From NCBI GenBank assembly GCA_049840935.1, contig JASGJA010000016.1, forward strand, positions 1 through 64,000: a stretch of 64,000 nucleotides of DNA, read 5' to 3'. The notes beneath the pieces were generated by a model. It made no database searches and was not told the origin of the DNA. It saw nothing but the letters and a program-made list of their open reading frames with translations. The position numbers were made by a program, and so were the translations under genes. This document shows positions 16,901 to 26,105 of this stretch, piece after piece (positions within the stretch are counted from its first letter, which is position 1; each line of letters starts with the position of its first letter). The DNA comes from Mesorhizobium_G sp049840935. GTDB lineage: Bacteria; Pseudomonadota; Alphaproteobacteria; Rhizobiales; Rhizobiaceae.

Positions 16901-17597
16901 GATACGACAATTGACGGCGGGCTATGGCCCGACGCGGGTTATCGAAGAACTGTCGTTGAATGTGCCGGCGGCATCGCGACTGGCGGTGCTGGGACGCAAC
17001 GGCGTGGGCAAAAGCACACTATTCGCAACACTGGCAGGGCAAACGCGGCGCTTCGGGGGCGAAATCAGGATGGGCGATGCGGACCTGTCCATCCTGCCGA
17101 GCGACGCGCGGGCGCGGGCTGGACTTGGATATGTGCCGCAAACGCGCGACGTTTTTCCGTCGCTGACGGTTGAGGAAAACCTGTTTGTGGGTCTTAAGGA
17201 CCGGCCACGGCAGGCCATCGAGGAAGCGTATGTGTTGTTTCCGCGCCTCAAAGAGCGGAGGCGCAATCTGGGGTCACAGCTTTCAGGCGGAGAGCAGCAG
17301 ATGCTGACCACGGCGCGGACAATTCTTGGAAAACCTTCCGTACTGTTGTTGGATGAACCGCTGGAAGGTCTTGCGCCGGTCATATGCGAAGAACTGATGG
17401 CGGCGTTTAGCAATCTGGCCGGGCAGGGCGACATGACGATCCTACTGGTCGAACAGCGGATTCAAAGCGCCGTCGATTTCGCAGATCACGTTATCATCAT
17501 GGAGCGCGGGCGGATCGTGTGGACCGGCACTCCTGCCGACATTGCTGCTCGCCCGGCGATTATTGATGAACATCTCGGCGTGGGCGGGCTGCACTAG
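16881..17597 (+). CDS. LivF-type ABC ATPase
   Basis: The second ATPase (238 aa) of the importer. Walker A is GRNGVGKST, followed by the LivF-typical GYVPQTRDVFPSLTVEENL, the signature LSGGEQQML, Walker B VLLLDEPLEGL and the switch VEQRI. Two ATGs stand six bases apart (16875 and 16881); the second has the better spacing (8 bases) from GGGGAG. The final gene of the transporter operon ends 16 bp before the convergent RND pump gene, with no clear terminator between them. Confidence 0.92.
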   Translation: MPAAPLEIRQLTAGYGPTRVIEELSLNVPAASRLAVLGRNGVGKSTLFATLAGQTRRFGGEIRMGDADLSILPSDARARAGLGYVPQTRDVFPSLTVEENLFVGLKDRPRQAIEEAYVLFPRLKERRRNLGSQLSGGEQQMLTTARTILGKPSVLLLDEPLEGLAPVICEELMAAFSNLAGQGDMTILLVEQRIQSAVDFADHVIIMERGRIVWTGTPADIAARPAIIDEHLGVGGLH

Positions 17598-17613
17598 GGG
17601 TCTGGTAGGCGCT

Positions 17614-20600
17614 TCAAGTTTCGCCGAGCAAAGCCACGTAGATCGCGGGGATCACCAGCACGGTGAGCAGGGTCGATGAGGCGAGGCCAAACAACAGCGA
17701 AATTGCCAGGCCCTGAAAAATCGGGTCGGTGAGAATGACCGCAGCGCCGATCATTGCCGCAATGGCCGTCAGCAGGATGGGTTTAAAGCGGATTTCGCCC
17801 GCTTCGAGTAGCACGTCGACAAGCGGTCTGCCGGGCTGGCGCGCATGGCGGATGAAATCCACCAGCAGGATCGAATTGCGCACGATGATGCCGGCGAGCG
17901 CGATGAAGCCAATCATCGAAGTTGCCGAGAACGGCGCGTGAAACGCCCAATGGCCGAGCATGATGCCGATGAGCGTCAGAGGAATGGGCGTCAGGATAAC
18001 CAGCGGCAGCTTAAAGGATCCAAACTGCGCAACAACCAGAATATAGATGCCGAGAATGGCAACCATGAACGCCGCGCCCATGTCCCGGAACGTGACCCAG
18101 GTGACTTCCCACTCGCCATCCCAAAGCAGGGTCGGCTTGCTCTCGTCGTCTGGCTGACCATGCAGTGATATGACAGGCTTGGGCAGATTGCCCCAATCGG
18201 CCTTTTCGATGGCATCATTGACGGCCAGCATTCCGTAGATCGGAGCTTCAAAGTCGCCCGCGAGTTCCGCCATCACCATTTCGGTGGGGCGTCCATTGTG
18301 GCGGAACACCGGGAAGGATGCGGGCTCGCGCGTGGCGGTGACGACATCGCCAAGCTCAACCACGTCGCGTGCGCCAGGGATCGCGTTGGCCGCGACGGGT
18401 GTTGAAAGCGCGCGCTCGTTCACGACGCGATTGCCCTTGCTCAAGGTTATACGGATGGGGAACGGCTGGCGACCGTCGCCGCGATGTGAATAGCCAACCG
18501 TCGCGCCGCCATAGAGATAAGTCAGCGTGTCGTAGACATCGGACTGTTCGACCTTGTGATATTCGACCTTGTCCTGATCGATCGACAGACGCATGCGGTC
18601 TGGCTGGTTGTGAAAGCTGTCATCCACATCCACGATGTAAGGAAATGACGAGAATATCTCGCGCACCCTCGTTGCCACCGCGCGGCGCGTCTCCGCGTCG
18701 GGGCCGTATATTTCGGCCAGCAGTGTTCCCAACACCGGCGGTCCGGGCGGCGGTTCTACCACTTTGACAATAGTGTCGGGTGGCAGGTTCAGTGCGTTGA
18801 TGCGCTGGCGAATATCCAGCGCGATTGCGTGACTTGCGCGGTCCCGCTCGCCTTTGCCGACCAGATTGACGGTGACGTCGCCCTGCTCAGGCGCCGAGCG
18901 CAGATAATAGTGACGAACCAAGCCATTGAAATTGAATGGCGCAGACGCGCCCACATAGGTCTGGAACGAAACGATCTCAGGAACGTCTGCAAGGCTATTG
19001 ACTATGGTTTGCAGCGTACGGTTCGTATCTTCGACGGACGATGATTTCGGCAGGTCCACGACCACTTGCAGTTCCGACTTGTTGTCGAACGGCAGCAGCT
19101 TGACCGTGACGTGCTTGGTGTAAATCAATGCCAACGAAGCCAGCGTCGCAACGCCCACGGCGATGAGAAACAACCATGCGCGCTTGCGAGATTGCAGGAT
19201 CGGACGCGCGACAGCGACGTAGGCACGGCCAAGCACACCGCCGCTGGCAGCCGAGGTGCCCGCATGATGCGCGGGTGCGCCGCTCGCAAACTTCACCATG
19301 AGCCACGGCGTGAGCATGACCGCGACGAAGAATGAAAACAGCATTGCGGCGGACGCGTTAACCGGGATCGGGCTCATATAAGGCCCCATCATTCCCGACA
19401 CGAACAGCATCGGCAAAAGTGCCGCAACGACTGTGAGCGTGGCGACGATGGTCGGGTTTCCGACCTCCGCGACGGCCTCGATAGCTGCTTGCGTGCGTGA
19501 GCGCCCATCCTTCATGGCCCAATGCCGCGCAATGTTTTCGATCACGACGATGGCGTCATCGACAAGAATGCCAATGGAAAAAATGAGTGCGAACAGGCTG
19601 ACGCGGTTGAGCGTATATCCCATCACGCGCGAGGCGAAGAGCGTGAGCAGGATGGTGGTTGGGATGACGACGGCGACGACAAGCGCCTCCCGCCAGCCAA
19701 TCGCAAGCGCAACGAGCACGACGATGGAAACCGTGGCCAACCCAAGGTGAAAAAGAAGCTCGTTCGCCTTTTCATTAGCCGTTGCGCCATAGTCGCGCGT
19801 GACGGACATCTCGACATCTTTGGGGAATATCTGACCACGAACTTCGTCCAGTCGATGAACGATGTTTTCTGCAATGGCCACGGCGTTCGTTCCCGGACGC
19901 TTGGCGATGGCAAGCGAAACGGCGGGAGCGCGCTGCAAGCCCGCATCAGTCTTCGTGACGTTGAATACCCTGTTTTCGGCAGGCGCAGTTGCAAGAATGG
20001 TTGTCGCGACATCACGCACATAAACCGGCCTGCCATCACGCGCAGTGAGCAACAAATTGCCAATGTCGGTTGCCGATTGCAGCGTTTGGCCAGCAACAAG
20101 TACACGCTGGCTGCCTGCATCCCGCACCGTTCCAATCTGGAAGGAACGGTTCGCGCCGGAGATTTTAGCAGCGAGTTGTTGGAGCGTTATGCCATAGAGA
20201 GAGAGCTTTTCCGAGTCGGGTTCGACCTGAATTTCATCAGCCTGTTCGCCGACAATATAGGTCAGGCCAATATCCGGCAGCTTCGAAACTTCGGTTTGCA
20301 ACTCGCGCGCAAGCCGGGTGAGGTCTGCCGGTGAATAGCGCGGTGCCGCTTCCGGCGTCGGCGCGAGCGTGACCACCACGATTGCAACATCGTCGATACC
20401 GCGCCCAACAATGAGCGGTTCAGGCACGCCGACCGGAATGCGATCCATGTTTGCGCGCAGCTTTTCATGTACACGCAAGACGGCAGCATCGGAACTCGTG
20501 CCGACTTCGAAGCGCGCCGTAACCAATGCGCCATCATCCGAGGTCTGCGAATAGACGTGCTCGACCCCGGCGATGCTCTTGACGATGGTTTCGAGTGGCT

Positions 20601-20808
20601 CAGTGATCAGCTTGACGGCATCTTCCGCCTTCATGCCGTTGGCCGCGACGTGAATGTCTACCATCGGCACGGAGATTTGCGGCTCCTCCTCACGCGGCAA
20701 GGTCAGCAGCGCGACAAGCCCCAACGCCAACGCCGCCAGCAGGAACAGCGGCGTGAGAGGTGATGCGATGAAGGCGCGGGTCAGCCCCCCGGCTAGTCCG
20801 GCTTTCAT
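17614..20808 (-). CDS. RND-family efflux pump permease
   Basis: Inner-membrane proton-driven pump of 1064 aa, full length for the AcrB/MexB-like superfamily. It has an N-terminal helix followed by the REEEPQISVPMVDI segment, two large periplasmic domains and two sets of transmembrane helices. The proton-relay pair is visible in SIGILVDDAIVVIENIARH. It does not carry the metal-pump signature expected in CusA/CzcA, so a metal is not the obvious substrate. ATG 20808 overlaps the adaptor gene stop (ATGA). It is the third gene of an operon (DUF2892 protein, adaptor, pump) divergent from a BigR/SqrR-like regulator, which hints at control by sulfide or persulfide. No outer-membrane channel gene is present here. 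Confidence 0.9.
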   Translation of the reverse strand: MKAGLAGGLTRAFIASPLTPLFLLAALALGLVALLTLPREEEPQISVPMVDIHVAANGMKAEDAVKLITEPLETIVKSIAGVEHVYSQTSDDGALVTARFEVGTSSDAAVLRVHEKLRANMDRIPVGVPEPLIVGRGIDDVAIVVVTLAPTPEAAPRYSPADLTRLARELQTEVSKLPDIGLTYIVGEQADEIQVEPDSEKLSLYGITLQQLAAKISGANRSFQIGTVRDAGSQRVLVAGQTLQSATDIGNLLLTARDGRPVYVRDVATTILATAPAENRVFNVTKTDAGLQRAPAVSLAIAKRPGTNAVAIAENIVHRLDEVRGQIFPKDVEMSVTRDYGATANEKANELLFHLGLATVSIVVLVALAIGWREALVVAVVIPTTILLTLFASRVMGYTLNRVSLFALIFSIGILVDDAIVVIENIARHWAMKDGRSRTQAAIEAVAEVGNPTIVATLTVVAALLPMLFVSGMMGPYMSPIPVNASAAMLFSFFVAVMLTPWLMVKFASGAPAHHAGTSAASGGVLGRAYVAVARPILQSRKRAWLFLIAVGVATLASLALIYTKHVTVKLLPFDNKSELQVVVDLPKSSSVEDTNRTLQTIVNSLADVPEIVSFQTYVGASAPFNFNGLVRHYYLRSAPEQGDVTVNLVGKGERDRASHAIALDIRQRINALNLPPDTIVKVVEPPPGPPVLGTLLAEIYGPDAETRRAVATRVREIFSSFPYIVDVDDSFHNQPDRMRLSIDQDKVEYHKVEQSDVYDTLTYLYGGATVGYSHRGDGRQPFPIRITLSKGNRVVNERALSTPVAANAIPGARDVVELGDVVTATREPASFPVFRHNGRPTEMVMAELAGDFEAPIYGMLAVNDAIEKADWGNLPKPVISLHGQPDDESKPTLLWDGEWEVTWVTFRDMGAAFMVAILGIYILVVAQFGSFKLPLVILTPIPLTLIGIMLGHWAFHAPFSATSMIGFIALAGIIVRNSILLVDFIRHARQPGRPLVDVLLEAGEIRFKPILLTAIAAMIGAAVILTDPIFQGLAISLLFGLASSTLLTVLVIPAIYVALLGET

Positions 20809-21803
20809 TGCAAAACGATCTCATCTTCCGCAGAAAGGCCAGTCAGAACCTCAATCATCTGCCTGCCATCGACCTCCATCCGTTCGCCAGGAACAACGGC
20901 GACATCACGCGCGCCTCGCGGAGATTTCAGCGTGACGTAATCTATTCCGTGAACGGTGCGGATCGCGCTCGTGGGCACCGCCAGAATCGTGCGGTGACCG
21001 ACAGGAATTGAAACGAGAGTACGTTCATTGATGAAATAATTGCCGATGTCTGAGACATCCACATCTGCAATGACACGGCCATTCTGAATTTCAGGATAGA
21101 CCTTCGCGATGTGGCCCTGCCGGGACGGCTGTTCTCCGTTTCGCCCGCCAATGACTACCGTTGCACCTTCCGAAATCTCGGCGGCATGGCGCTCCGGCAA
21201 TGACAGACGCAGATAATAGCGGCCCGACGCGACCCGCGCGACGGCCTCACCCGCCATTATCACCGAACCGGCGGTTATCGGCACAGTGAGGACACGACCA
21301 TCCGCAGGCGATAGAACATCACCTTCCCGCGCGTTTTGCTCGATAACCGCCTTTTCGGCGATTGCTGCTGCAAGCTGGTTGGTCAGAACATCAAGCTGGA
21401 CTTTCGCGGCATCCACACGCGCCTGCGCAGCAGCGCCACTGCGCAGCAAATCCTGTGCGCGCTCCAATTCTGTCCGGGCGTTCGTCATCTGTGAATTAAA
21501 TGCCGCCACACGAGCCTCAGCCGCGCGCAGCTGAAGAGCCAATTTCTCGTCTTCGATACTCGCGACCACCGCGCCTTTGCGAATCTCCTGACCCTCTGTG
21601 ACGCGGACCTCAACCACCGTGCCGGAGATACGCGCACGCGCAGGCACGATGTTGACAGTCTGGATCTCGCCATAGACGGCCTTCCATTCAGTGACTGCCT
21701 TTGGCACGACGCGAAAATCTTCGGCAGACGCGGCGAACATTGTCAGGCCAAACGCACAGAACAGGACGACCGCGGCTGAATGGGCGCGAACGTATTTCAT
21801 CAT
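20805..21803 (-). CDS. RND efflux periplasmic adaptor (membrane fusion protein)
   Basis: A 332-residue adaptor with a signal peptide (ends near MFAASAEDF), a lipoyl half-motif (RISGTVVEVRVTEGQEIRKG), a coiled-coil hairpin (about 95-160), a second lipoyl half (DVLSPADGRVLTVPI) and a beta-barrel. The start is ATG 21803 with GGAG six bases upstream; the frame opens at 21824. It links the RND pump to an outer-membrane channel. It lies 25 bp after the DUF2892 gene, so the three form one operon. Confidence 0.9.
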   Translation of the reverse strand: MMKYVRAHSAAVVLFCAFGLTMFAASAEDFRVVPKAVTEWKAVYGEIQTVNIVPARARISGTVVEVRVTEGQEIRKGAVVASIEDEKLALQLRAAEARVAAFNSQMTNARTELERAQDLLRSGAAAQARVDAAKVQLDVLTNQLAAAIAEKAVIEQNAREGDVLSPADGRVLTVPITAGSVIMAGEAVARVASGRYYLRLSLPERHAAEISEGATVVIGGRNGEQPSRQGHIAKVYPEIQNGRVIADVDVSDIGNYFINERTLVSIPVGHRTILAVPTSAIRTVHGIDYVTLKSPRGARDVAVVPGERMEVDGRQMIEVLTGLSAEDEIVLQ

Positions 21804-21828
21804 TGGCTCCGTTGGTGAGGGCAATGTT

Positions 21829-22032
21829 CTACTTGAACGCGACGCCGGCCTTGCAACCCACCCGCTTGAATACGATTGCGGCGGGGCAGAAACCGGTAAT
21901 TGACGCCTGAATCATATTCACGCCCACAAACGCGGTAAGCAGGAACCAGTACGGCGAAAAATACAGGCCGAGCGTGAGAGATAGCAGGACCATAAAGCCA
22001 GCGAACATGAGTACGGCCTTGTCGATCGTCAT
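21829..22032 (-). CDS. DUF2892 (YgaP C-terminal-like) small membrane protein
   Basis: A 67-residue protein with two membrane helices (about 7-24 and 26-46) and the conserved cysteine motif TGFCPA, plus a second cysteine near the C-terminus. DUF2892 proteins often accompany rhodaneses and persulfide-responsive genes. The start is ATG 22032; an open extension to 22089 would run into the divergent control region. It is the first gene of the RND operon and is read away from the ArsR-type gene about 80 bp off. Its function is unknown, but membrane handling of sulfane sulfur is a reasonable guess from context. Confidence 0.8.
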   Translation of the reverse strand: MTIDKAVLMFAGFMVLLSLTLGLYFSPYWFLLTAFVGVNMIQASITGFCPAAIVFKRVGCKAGVAFK

Positions 22033-22087
22033 TGAATCGTCTCCCAAATGGGTTTTAGCTGCTTTCCAGATCAGGCTTGCAAGTAAC

Positions 22088-22110
22088 ATTCAAATATTTT
22101 AAATTCAAGA
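22088..22110. promoter_or_regulatory. Candidate operator between the RND operon and the ArsR-type gene
   Basis: AT-rich stretch centred on the palindrome AAATATTT (22092-22099), flanked by ATTC (22088) and, further on, GAAT (22115), in an otherwise GC-rich region. BigR-type repressors bind AT-rich dyads overlapping their divergent promoters. The site abuts the regulator's own start codon, which would allow autorepression. Tentative. Confidence 0.4.
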
Positions 22111-22112
22111 CA

Positions 22113-22409
22113 ATGAATGTAGAAAAGATGATACCTGCCTCTGGCAAGGCAGCCGAATTGCTGCGGAGCCTCTCGCATCCTCAGCGCCTGCTGGTGCTTT
22201 GCGCTCTTGGAGGGGATGAAATGTCGGTTGGACAATTGCGCGAATTGCTCAATATCGAGCAGGTGCCAATGTCGCAGCAGCTAATGCGATTGCGGGCGGA
22301 TGGGCTGGTGGAAGCTCGACGCGAAGGCACGACTGTCTATTACCGGATCACCCGTCCGGAAGTGCAAGCGGTGGTGCAGGCTTTGCACGACGCGTTCTGC
22401 TCGAAATAG
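22113..22409 (+). CDS. ArsR-family regulator, BigR/SqrR-like persulfide sensor
   Basis: A 98-residue winged-helix repressor. The recognition region is VPMSQQLMRLRADGLVEARR followed by the wing GTTVYYRI. It keeps exactly two cysteines, Cys30 (in LLVLCALGG) and Cys96 (third from the end), the positions that form the tetrasulfide bridge in BigR/SqrR proteins; metal-binding ArsR motifs (CxC or DxHxxH) are absent. The start is ATG 22113 with a poor ribosome site; ATG 22128 is an alternative. It lies divergent to the DUF2892-adaptor-pump operon and probably represses it until sulfide-derived persulfides oxidise the pair. Confidence 0.85.
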   Translation: MNVEKMIPASGKAAELLRSLSHPQRLLVLCALGGDEMSVGQLRELLNIEQVPMSQQLMRLRADGLVEARREGTTVYYRITRPEVQAVVQALHDAFCSK

Positions 22410-22434
22410 CGGAGATTGGTTGGACAGCGGGAAT

Positions 22435-22510
22435 TGGCTGGGGCGCCAGGATTTCGAACCTGGGAATGTCGGTACCAAAAACCGATGCCTTACCACTTGG
22501 CGACGCCCCA
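22435..22510 (-). tRNA. tRNA-Gln (TTG anticodon), with an 8-nt T-loop as written
   Basis: Cloverleaf on the minus strand with an acceptor stem TGGGGCG/CGCCCCA, encoded CCA, D-arm, and anticodon loop reading TTTTTGG, giving anticodon TTG. The T-stem is CCAGG/CCTGG but the loop reads TTCGAAAT, one base longer than the invariant seven. The extra base sits in a T run on the plus strand (22452-22454). A functional tRNA-Gln would need the 7-nt loop, so a one-base insertion error in the assembly is likely. Confidence 0.9.
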
Positions 22511-22632
22511 ATACCGACCTGCCGTCGGCTCGAAGTGAGCCGCCTTATAGGGACCCAATTCTGATTAGGCAATCGCGCAAAGCCACTAAATCCACCTGAA
22601 TTTAACAGGCTCCTCCGCGCAGGGAGTACCCG

Positions 22633-22974
22633 TCAGGCCCCCCAAACAGCCAGCTCATTTCCAGCTGGATCGGTAAAATGGAAGCGACGTCCGCCGGGAA
22701 ATGAAAAAATTGCCCTGGAAATTGTGCCTCCTCCTTGCTCAACCGCTACAAGCGCGGCCTCCAGGTCATCCGAAAAAATAACGGGTAGCGGTGCATGTGA
22801 GGTTGTCCCGTCACCTTGAAAGCCGCCTTCAAGCCCTTCATTGAACGCGGAATAAGTTACTCCATAATCCGTGAAAGACCATCCGAACACGCAGGCATAG
22901 AATGACTTGACGCTGTCGAGCGCACCGCCCGCAGCTGAAAGTTCAATGTAGTCAAGCTTGCCTGATTGCTTCAT
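22633..22974 (-). CDS. VOC-superfamily (glyoxalase-like) protein
   Basis: A 113-residue protein of the vicinal oxygen chelate fold, with paired beta-alpha-beta-beta-beta units: KLDYIELSAAGGALDSVKSF with FGWSF, and a second half ending FTDPAGNELAVW. Members include glyoxalase I, dioxygenases and resistance proteins; the substrate cannot be assigned. The start is ATG 22974; upstream sequence in frame to 23028 gives a poor leader. It lies alone between tRNA-Gln and ppdK. Confidence 0.82.
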   Translation of the reverse strand: MKQSGKLDYIELSAAGGALDSVKSFYACVFGWSFTDYGVTYSAFNEGLEGGFQGDGTTSHAPLPVIFSDDLEAALVAVEQGGGTISRAIFSFPGGRRFHFTDPAGNELAVWGA

Positions 22975-23180
22975 TAGCAAAATTCCATATTGCAATCTGT
23001 TCCTTTTTTGTTCTATAGCCATCGCCACGACGACGCAAGAGGCTTAACGATGAAAACAGTCTAACCGATTGTAACTACGGGGATAGGTGAATGGAGCGTT
23101 GCCTTTCGCAACGCAGCATCTTATCGGTCGAATAAAGAGCGTCGGTCTCACGGCGTCCGAGGTAACGGGGAATTTGTCAT

Positions 23181-25853
23181 ATGGCCAAGTGGGTCTACAC
23201 ATTCGGCGACGGTTCGGCGGAAGGCAGCGCCAAAGACCGCAATCTGCTTGGCGGGAAGGGCGCGAATCTGGCGGAAATGTGCAATCTCGGCTTGCCCGTT
23301 CCGCCTGGATTCACGATCACCACGGAGGCCTGCAACTGGTATTACGCCAATGGACGCGCCTATCCCGCGGAACTGGAAGCGCAGGTCGACACCGCGCTGG
23401 AACATGTCGCGAAGCTGACCGGACGTTCATTTGGCGACCCGGCGAAGCTCTTGCTGGTGTCCGTTCGCTCCGGTGCGCGAGCCTCGATGCCCGGCATGAT
23501 GGACACGGTACTTAATCTTGGCCTGAACGATGAAACCGTTGAGGCTTTGGCCGCAGATTCGGGAGATTCGCGGTTTGCATATGACAGCTACAGGCGCTTC
23601 ATTCAGATGTATTCGGACGTCGTGCTTGGCCTTGACCACGAGGTGTTCGACGAAATTCTGGAGGATGAAAAGGCCAGGAGAGGAGTTGAGCTTGATACCG
23701 AGCTTTCCGCGACAGACTGGCAGGCGATTATCGTTCTTTATAAAGCCCGGATCGAAGAAGAATTGGGCCGTTCATTTCCACAAAACCCAAAGGAGCAACT
23801 CTGGGGAGCGATAGGTGCTGTTTTCTCCAGCTGGATGAACCATCGCGCGATCACCTATAGACGGCTGCACGATATTCCCGAAAGTTGGGGCACCGCCGTG
23901 AATGTGCAGGCGATGGTTTTCGGCAATATGGGGGAAACATCTGCCACAGGTGTAGCTTTCACGCGCAACCCTTCGACGGGCGAGAAAAAGCTTTACGGCG
24001 AGTTTCTTGTAAATGCGCAGGGCGAGGATGTCGTTGCGGGTATTCGTACTCCGCAAAATATCACTGAAGTGGCGCGCATCGCGGCGGGTTCCGACAAGCC
24101 CTCATTGGAAAAGGTAATGCCCGAGGCATTTGCGGCATTCGTGGATATCTCCGGGCGGCTCGAAAAACATTATCGCGACATGCAGGATCTGGAGTTCACG
24201 ATTGAGCGCGGCAAGCTCTGGATGCTGCAGACGCGTTCCGGCAAGCGCACGGCGAAAGCGGCGCTTAAGATCGCCGTTGAGATGGCTGAAGAAGGGCTGA
24301 TCAGCGATGAAGAGGCGGTTTTGCGGATCGATCCGGCTTCGCTTGATCAATTGCTTCATCCCACCATCGATCCAAAGGCACAGCGCGATGTAATCGGTGT
24401 TGGCCTGCCCGCTTCGCCGGGCGCCGCAACGGGCGAAATCGTTTTCTCGTCGGATGAAGCGGAAGAGATGAAATCGGTCGGGCGCAAAGTGATACTCGTG
24501 CGCGTCGAAACCAGCCCGGAAGACATTCATGGCATGCACGCCGCCGAGGGCATCCTGACGACGCGCGGCGGTATGACAAGTCATGCGGCGGTGGTTGCGC
24601 GCGGCATGGGTAAACCTTGCGTTTCGGGTGCTGGATCGCTGCGGGTAGATACCAAGACAGGCACGCTTTTGGCGCTGGGTCAGACCTTCAAGAAGGGTGA
24701 TGTGATTACCATCGATGGATCAAACGGGCAGGTCTTGAAAGGGGCGGTGGCAATGCTCCAGCCTGAACTGTCCGGCGATTTTGCCGCGGTGATGAAGTGG
24801 GCCGATGCGGCACGGCGTATGAAGGTGCGCACTAATGCGGAAACGCCGGCAGATGCGCGTATGGCACATTCGTTCGGGGCAGAGGGCATCGGCCTTTGCC
24901 GTACTGAGCACATGTTCTTCGAGGGACAACGCATCGTAGCAATGCGCGAGATGATTTTGGCGGACACGGAGAAGGATCGCCGCACGGCGCTTGCAAAACT
25001 GCTGCCGATGCAGCGCTCGGATTTCCTTGAGTTGTTCGAGATTATGGCTGGCTTGCCGGTCACGATCCGGCTGTTGGATCCACCCTTGCATGAATTTCTG
25101 CCCAAGACCGAATCCGAAATCGCGGAGGTGGCCGGTGCAATGAATGTATCGGCTGAGAAACTGCGGCTTCGCACCGAAGCGCTGCACGAATTCAATCCCA
25201 TGCTGGGTCATCGCGGTTGCCGTCTCGCGGTTTCCTATCCCGAAATCGCCGAGATGCAGGCGCGGGCAATCTTCGAGGCCGCTGTGCAGGCGGGCGCGAA
25301 GACAGGAAAGCCAGTGGTGCCGGAAATCATGGTTCCTCTGGTCGGTATTATGAAAGAACTGGACTATGTGAAGGAGCGTATCGATCAGGTTGCCAAGGCC
25401 GTTATGGAAGAAAACGGGGTTACCATCGAATACCTGACGGGGACGATGATCGAATTGCCGCGCGCTGCAATTCGGGCGCATATCATTGCAGAGGCTGCTG
25501 AGTTCTTCTCCTTCGGCACCAACGATTTGACACAGACGACTTTCGGTATCTCGCGCGATGACGCATCGAGCTTCCTCGAAACCTACAGGCAAAAAGGTAT
25601 CATCGAACAGGATCCTTTTGTCTCACTCGATATCGATGGTGTGGGGGAGCTTGTCAGGATCGCGACAGAGAAGGGGCGCAAGACGCGGCCCGGCATGAAA
25701 ATGGGCATTTGCGGAGAGCATGGTGGTGATCCGGCATCGATTGCATTCTGCGAAGATGTGGGACTGGACTATGTGTCCTGTTCGCCGTTCCGTGTGCCTA
25801 TTGCACGTCTTGCCGCAGCCCAGTCGGCGATCCGCTCAAAGCAGAAGAACTAG
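23181..25853 (+). CDS. ppdK: Pyruvate, phosphate dikinase
   Basis: An 890-residue enzyme interconverting pyruvate + ATP + Pi with PEP + AMP + PPi. N-terminal ATP-grasp domain begins GGKGANLAEM and includes SVRSGARASMPGMMDTVLNLG. The swivelling phosphohistidine is His468 in GGMTSHAAVVARGMGKP. The C-terminal PEP/pyruvate barrel has GTNDLTQTTFGISRDD and the catalytic cysteine Cys844 in GICGEHGGDP. Length and motifs are typical. The ribosome site before ATG 23181 is weak. It stands alone; about 205 bp upstream presumably carries its promoter. Confidence 0.97.
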   Translation: MAKWVYTFGDGSAEGSAKDRNLLGGKGANLAEMCNLGLPVPPGFTITTEACNWYYANGRAYPAELEAQVDTALEHVAKLTGRSFGDPAKLLLVSVRSGARASMPGMMDTVLNLGLNDETVEALAADSGDSRFAYDSYRRFIQMYSDVVLGLDHEVFDEILEDEKARRGVELDTELSATDWQAIIVLYKARIEEELGRSFPQNPKEQLWGAIGAVFSSWMNHRAITYRRLHDIPESWGTAVNVQAMVFGNMGETSATGVAFTRNPSTGEKKLYGEFLVNAQGEDVVAGIRTPQNITEVARIAAGSDKPSLEKVMPEAFAAFVDISGRLEKHYRDMQDLEFTIERGKLWMLQTRSGKRTAKAALKIAVEMAEEGLISDEEAVLRIDPASLDQLLHPTIDPKAQRDVIGVGLPASPGAATGEIVFSSDEAEEMKSVGRKVILVRVETSPEDIHGMHAAEGILTTRGGMTSHAAVVARGMGKPCVSGAGSLRVDTKTGTLLALGQTFKKGDVITIDGSNGQVLKGAVAMLQPELSGDFAAVMKWADAARRMKVRTNAETPADARMAHSFGAEGIGLCRTEHMFFEGQRIVAMREMILADTEKDRRTALAKLLPMQRSDFLELFEIMAGLPVTIRLLDPPLHEFLPKTESEIAEVAGAMNVSAEKLRLRTEALHEFNPMLGHRGCRLAVSYPEIAEMQARAIFEAAVQAGAKTGKPVVPEIMVPLVGIMKELDYVKERIDQVAKAVMEENGVTIEYLTGTMIELPRAAIRAHIIAEAAEFFSFGTNDLTQTTFGISRDDASSFLETYRQKGIIEQDPFVSLDIDGVGELVRIATEKGRKTRPGMKMGICGEHGGDPASIAFCEDVGLDYVSCSPFRVPIARLAAAQSAIRSKQKN

Positions 25854-26105
25854 GGCAAGCGTGTTGCCATGCCAGCCTCGCCTGCGCGGCTGGTTGGTTG
25901 GAACGCCCAAGCGAGCGGTTCTTTCTTAGCGGCTTGGTGATGGGTGACATTTGGGCGAACTGTCAATTCCTGAATCCAGAAATCTTTTGTCTGCTTGGCC
26001 TGTACGAAACCCTATGCAAAAAACCTCGACAAAGCGATTCTTGCAGGCGTTGCACAGACATTCTCCGCATGAGAGTATCGCGGCTCTGGTGGCGATATCA
26101 TTCCA

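Noticed and set aside
25854..26105. Small gene between ppdK and the O-antigen-ligase-like gene
   Set aside because: Short open frames here lack ribosome sites and any family pattern.
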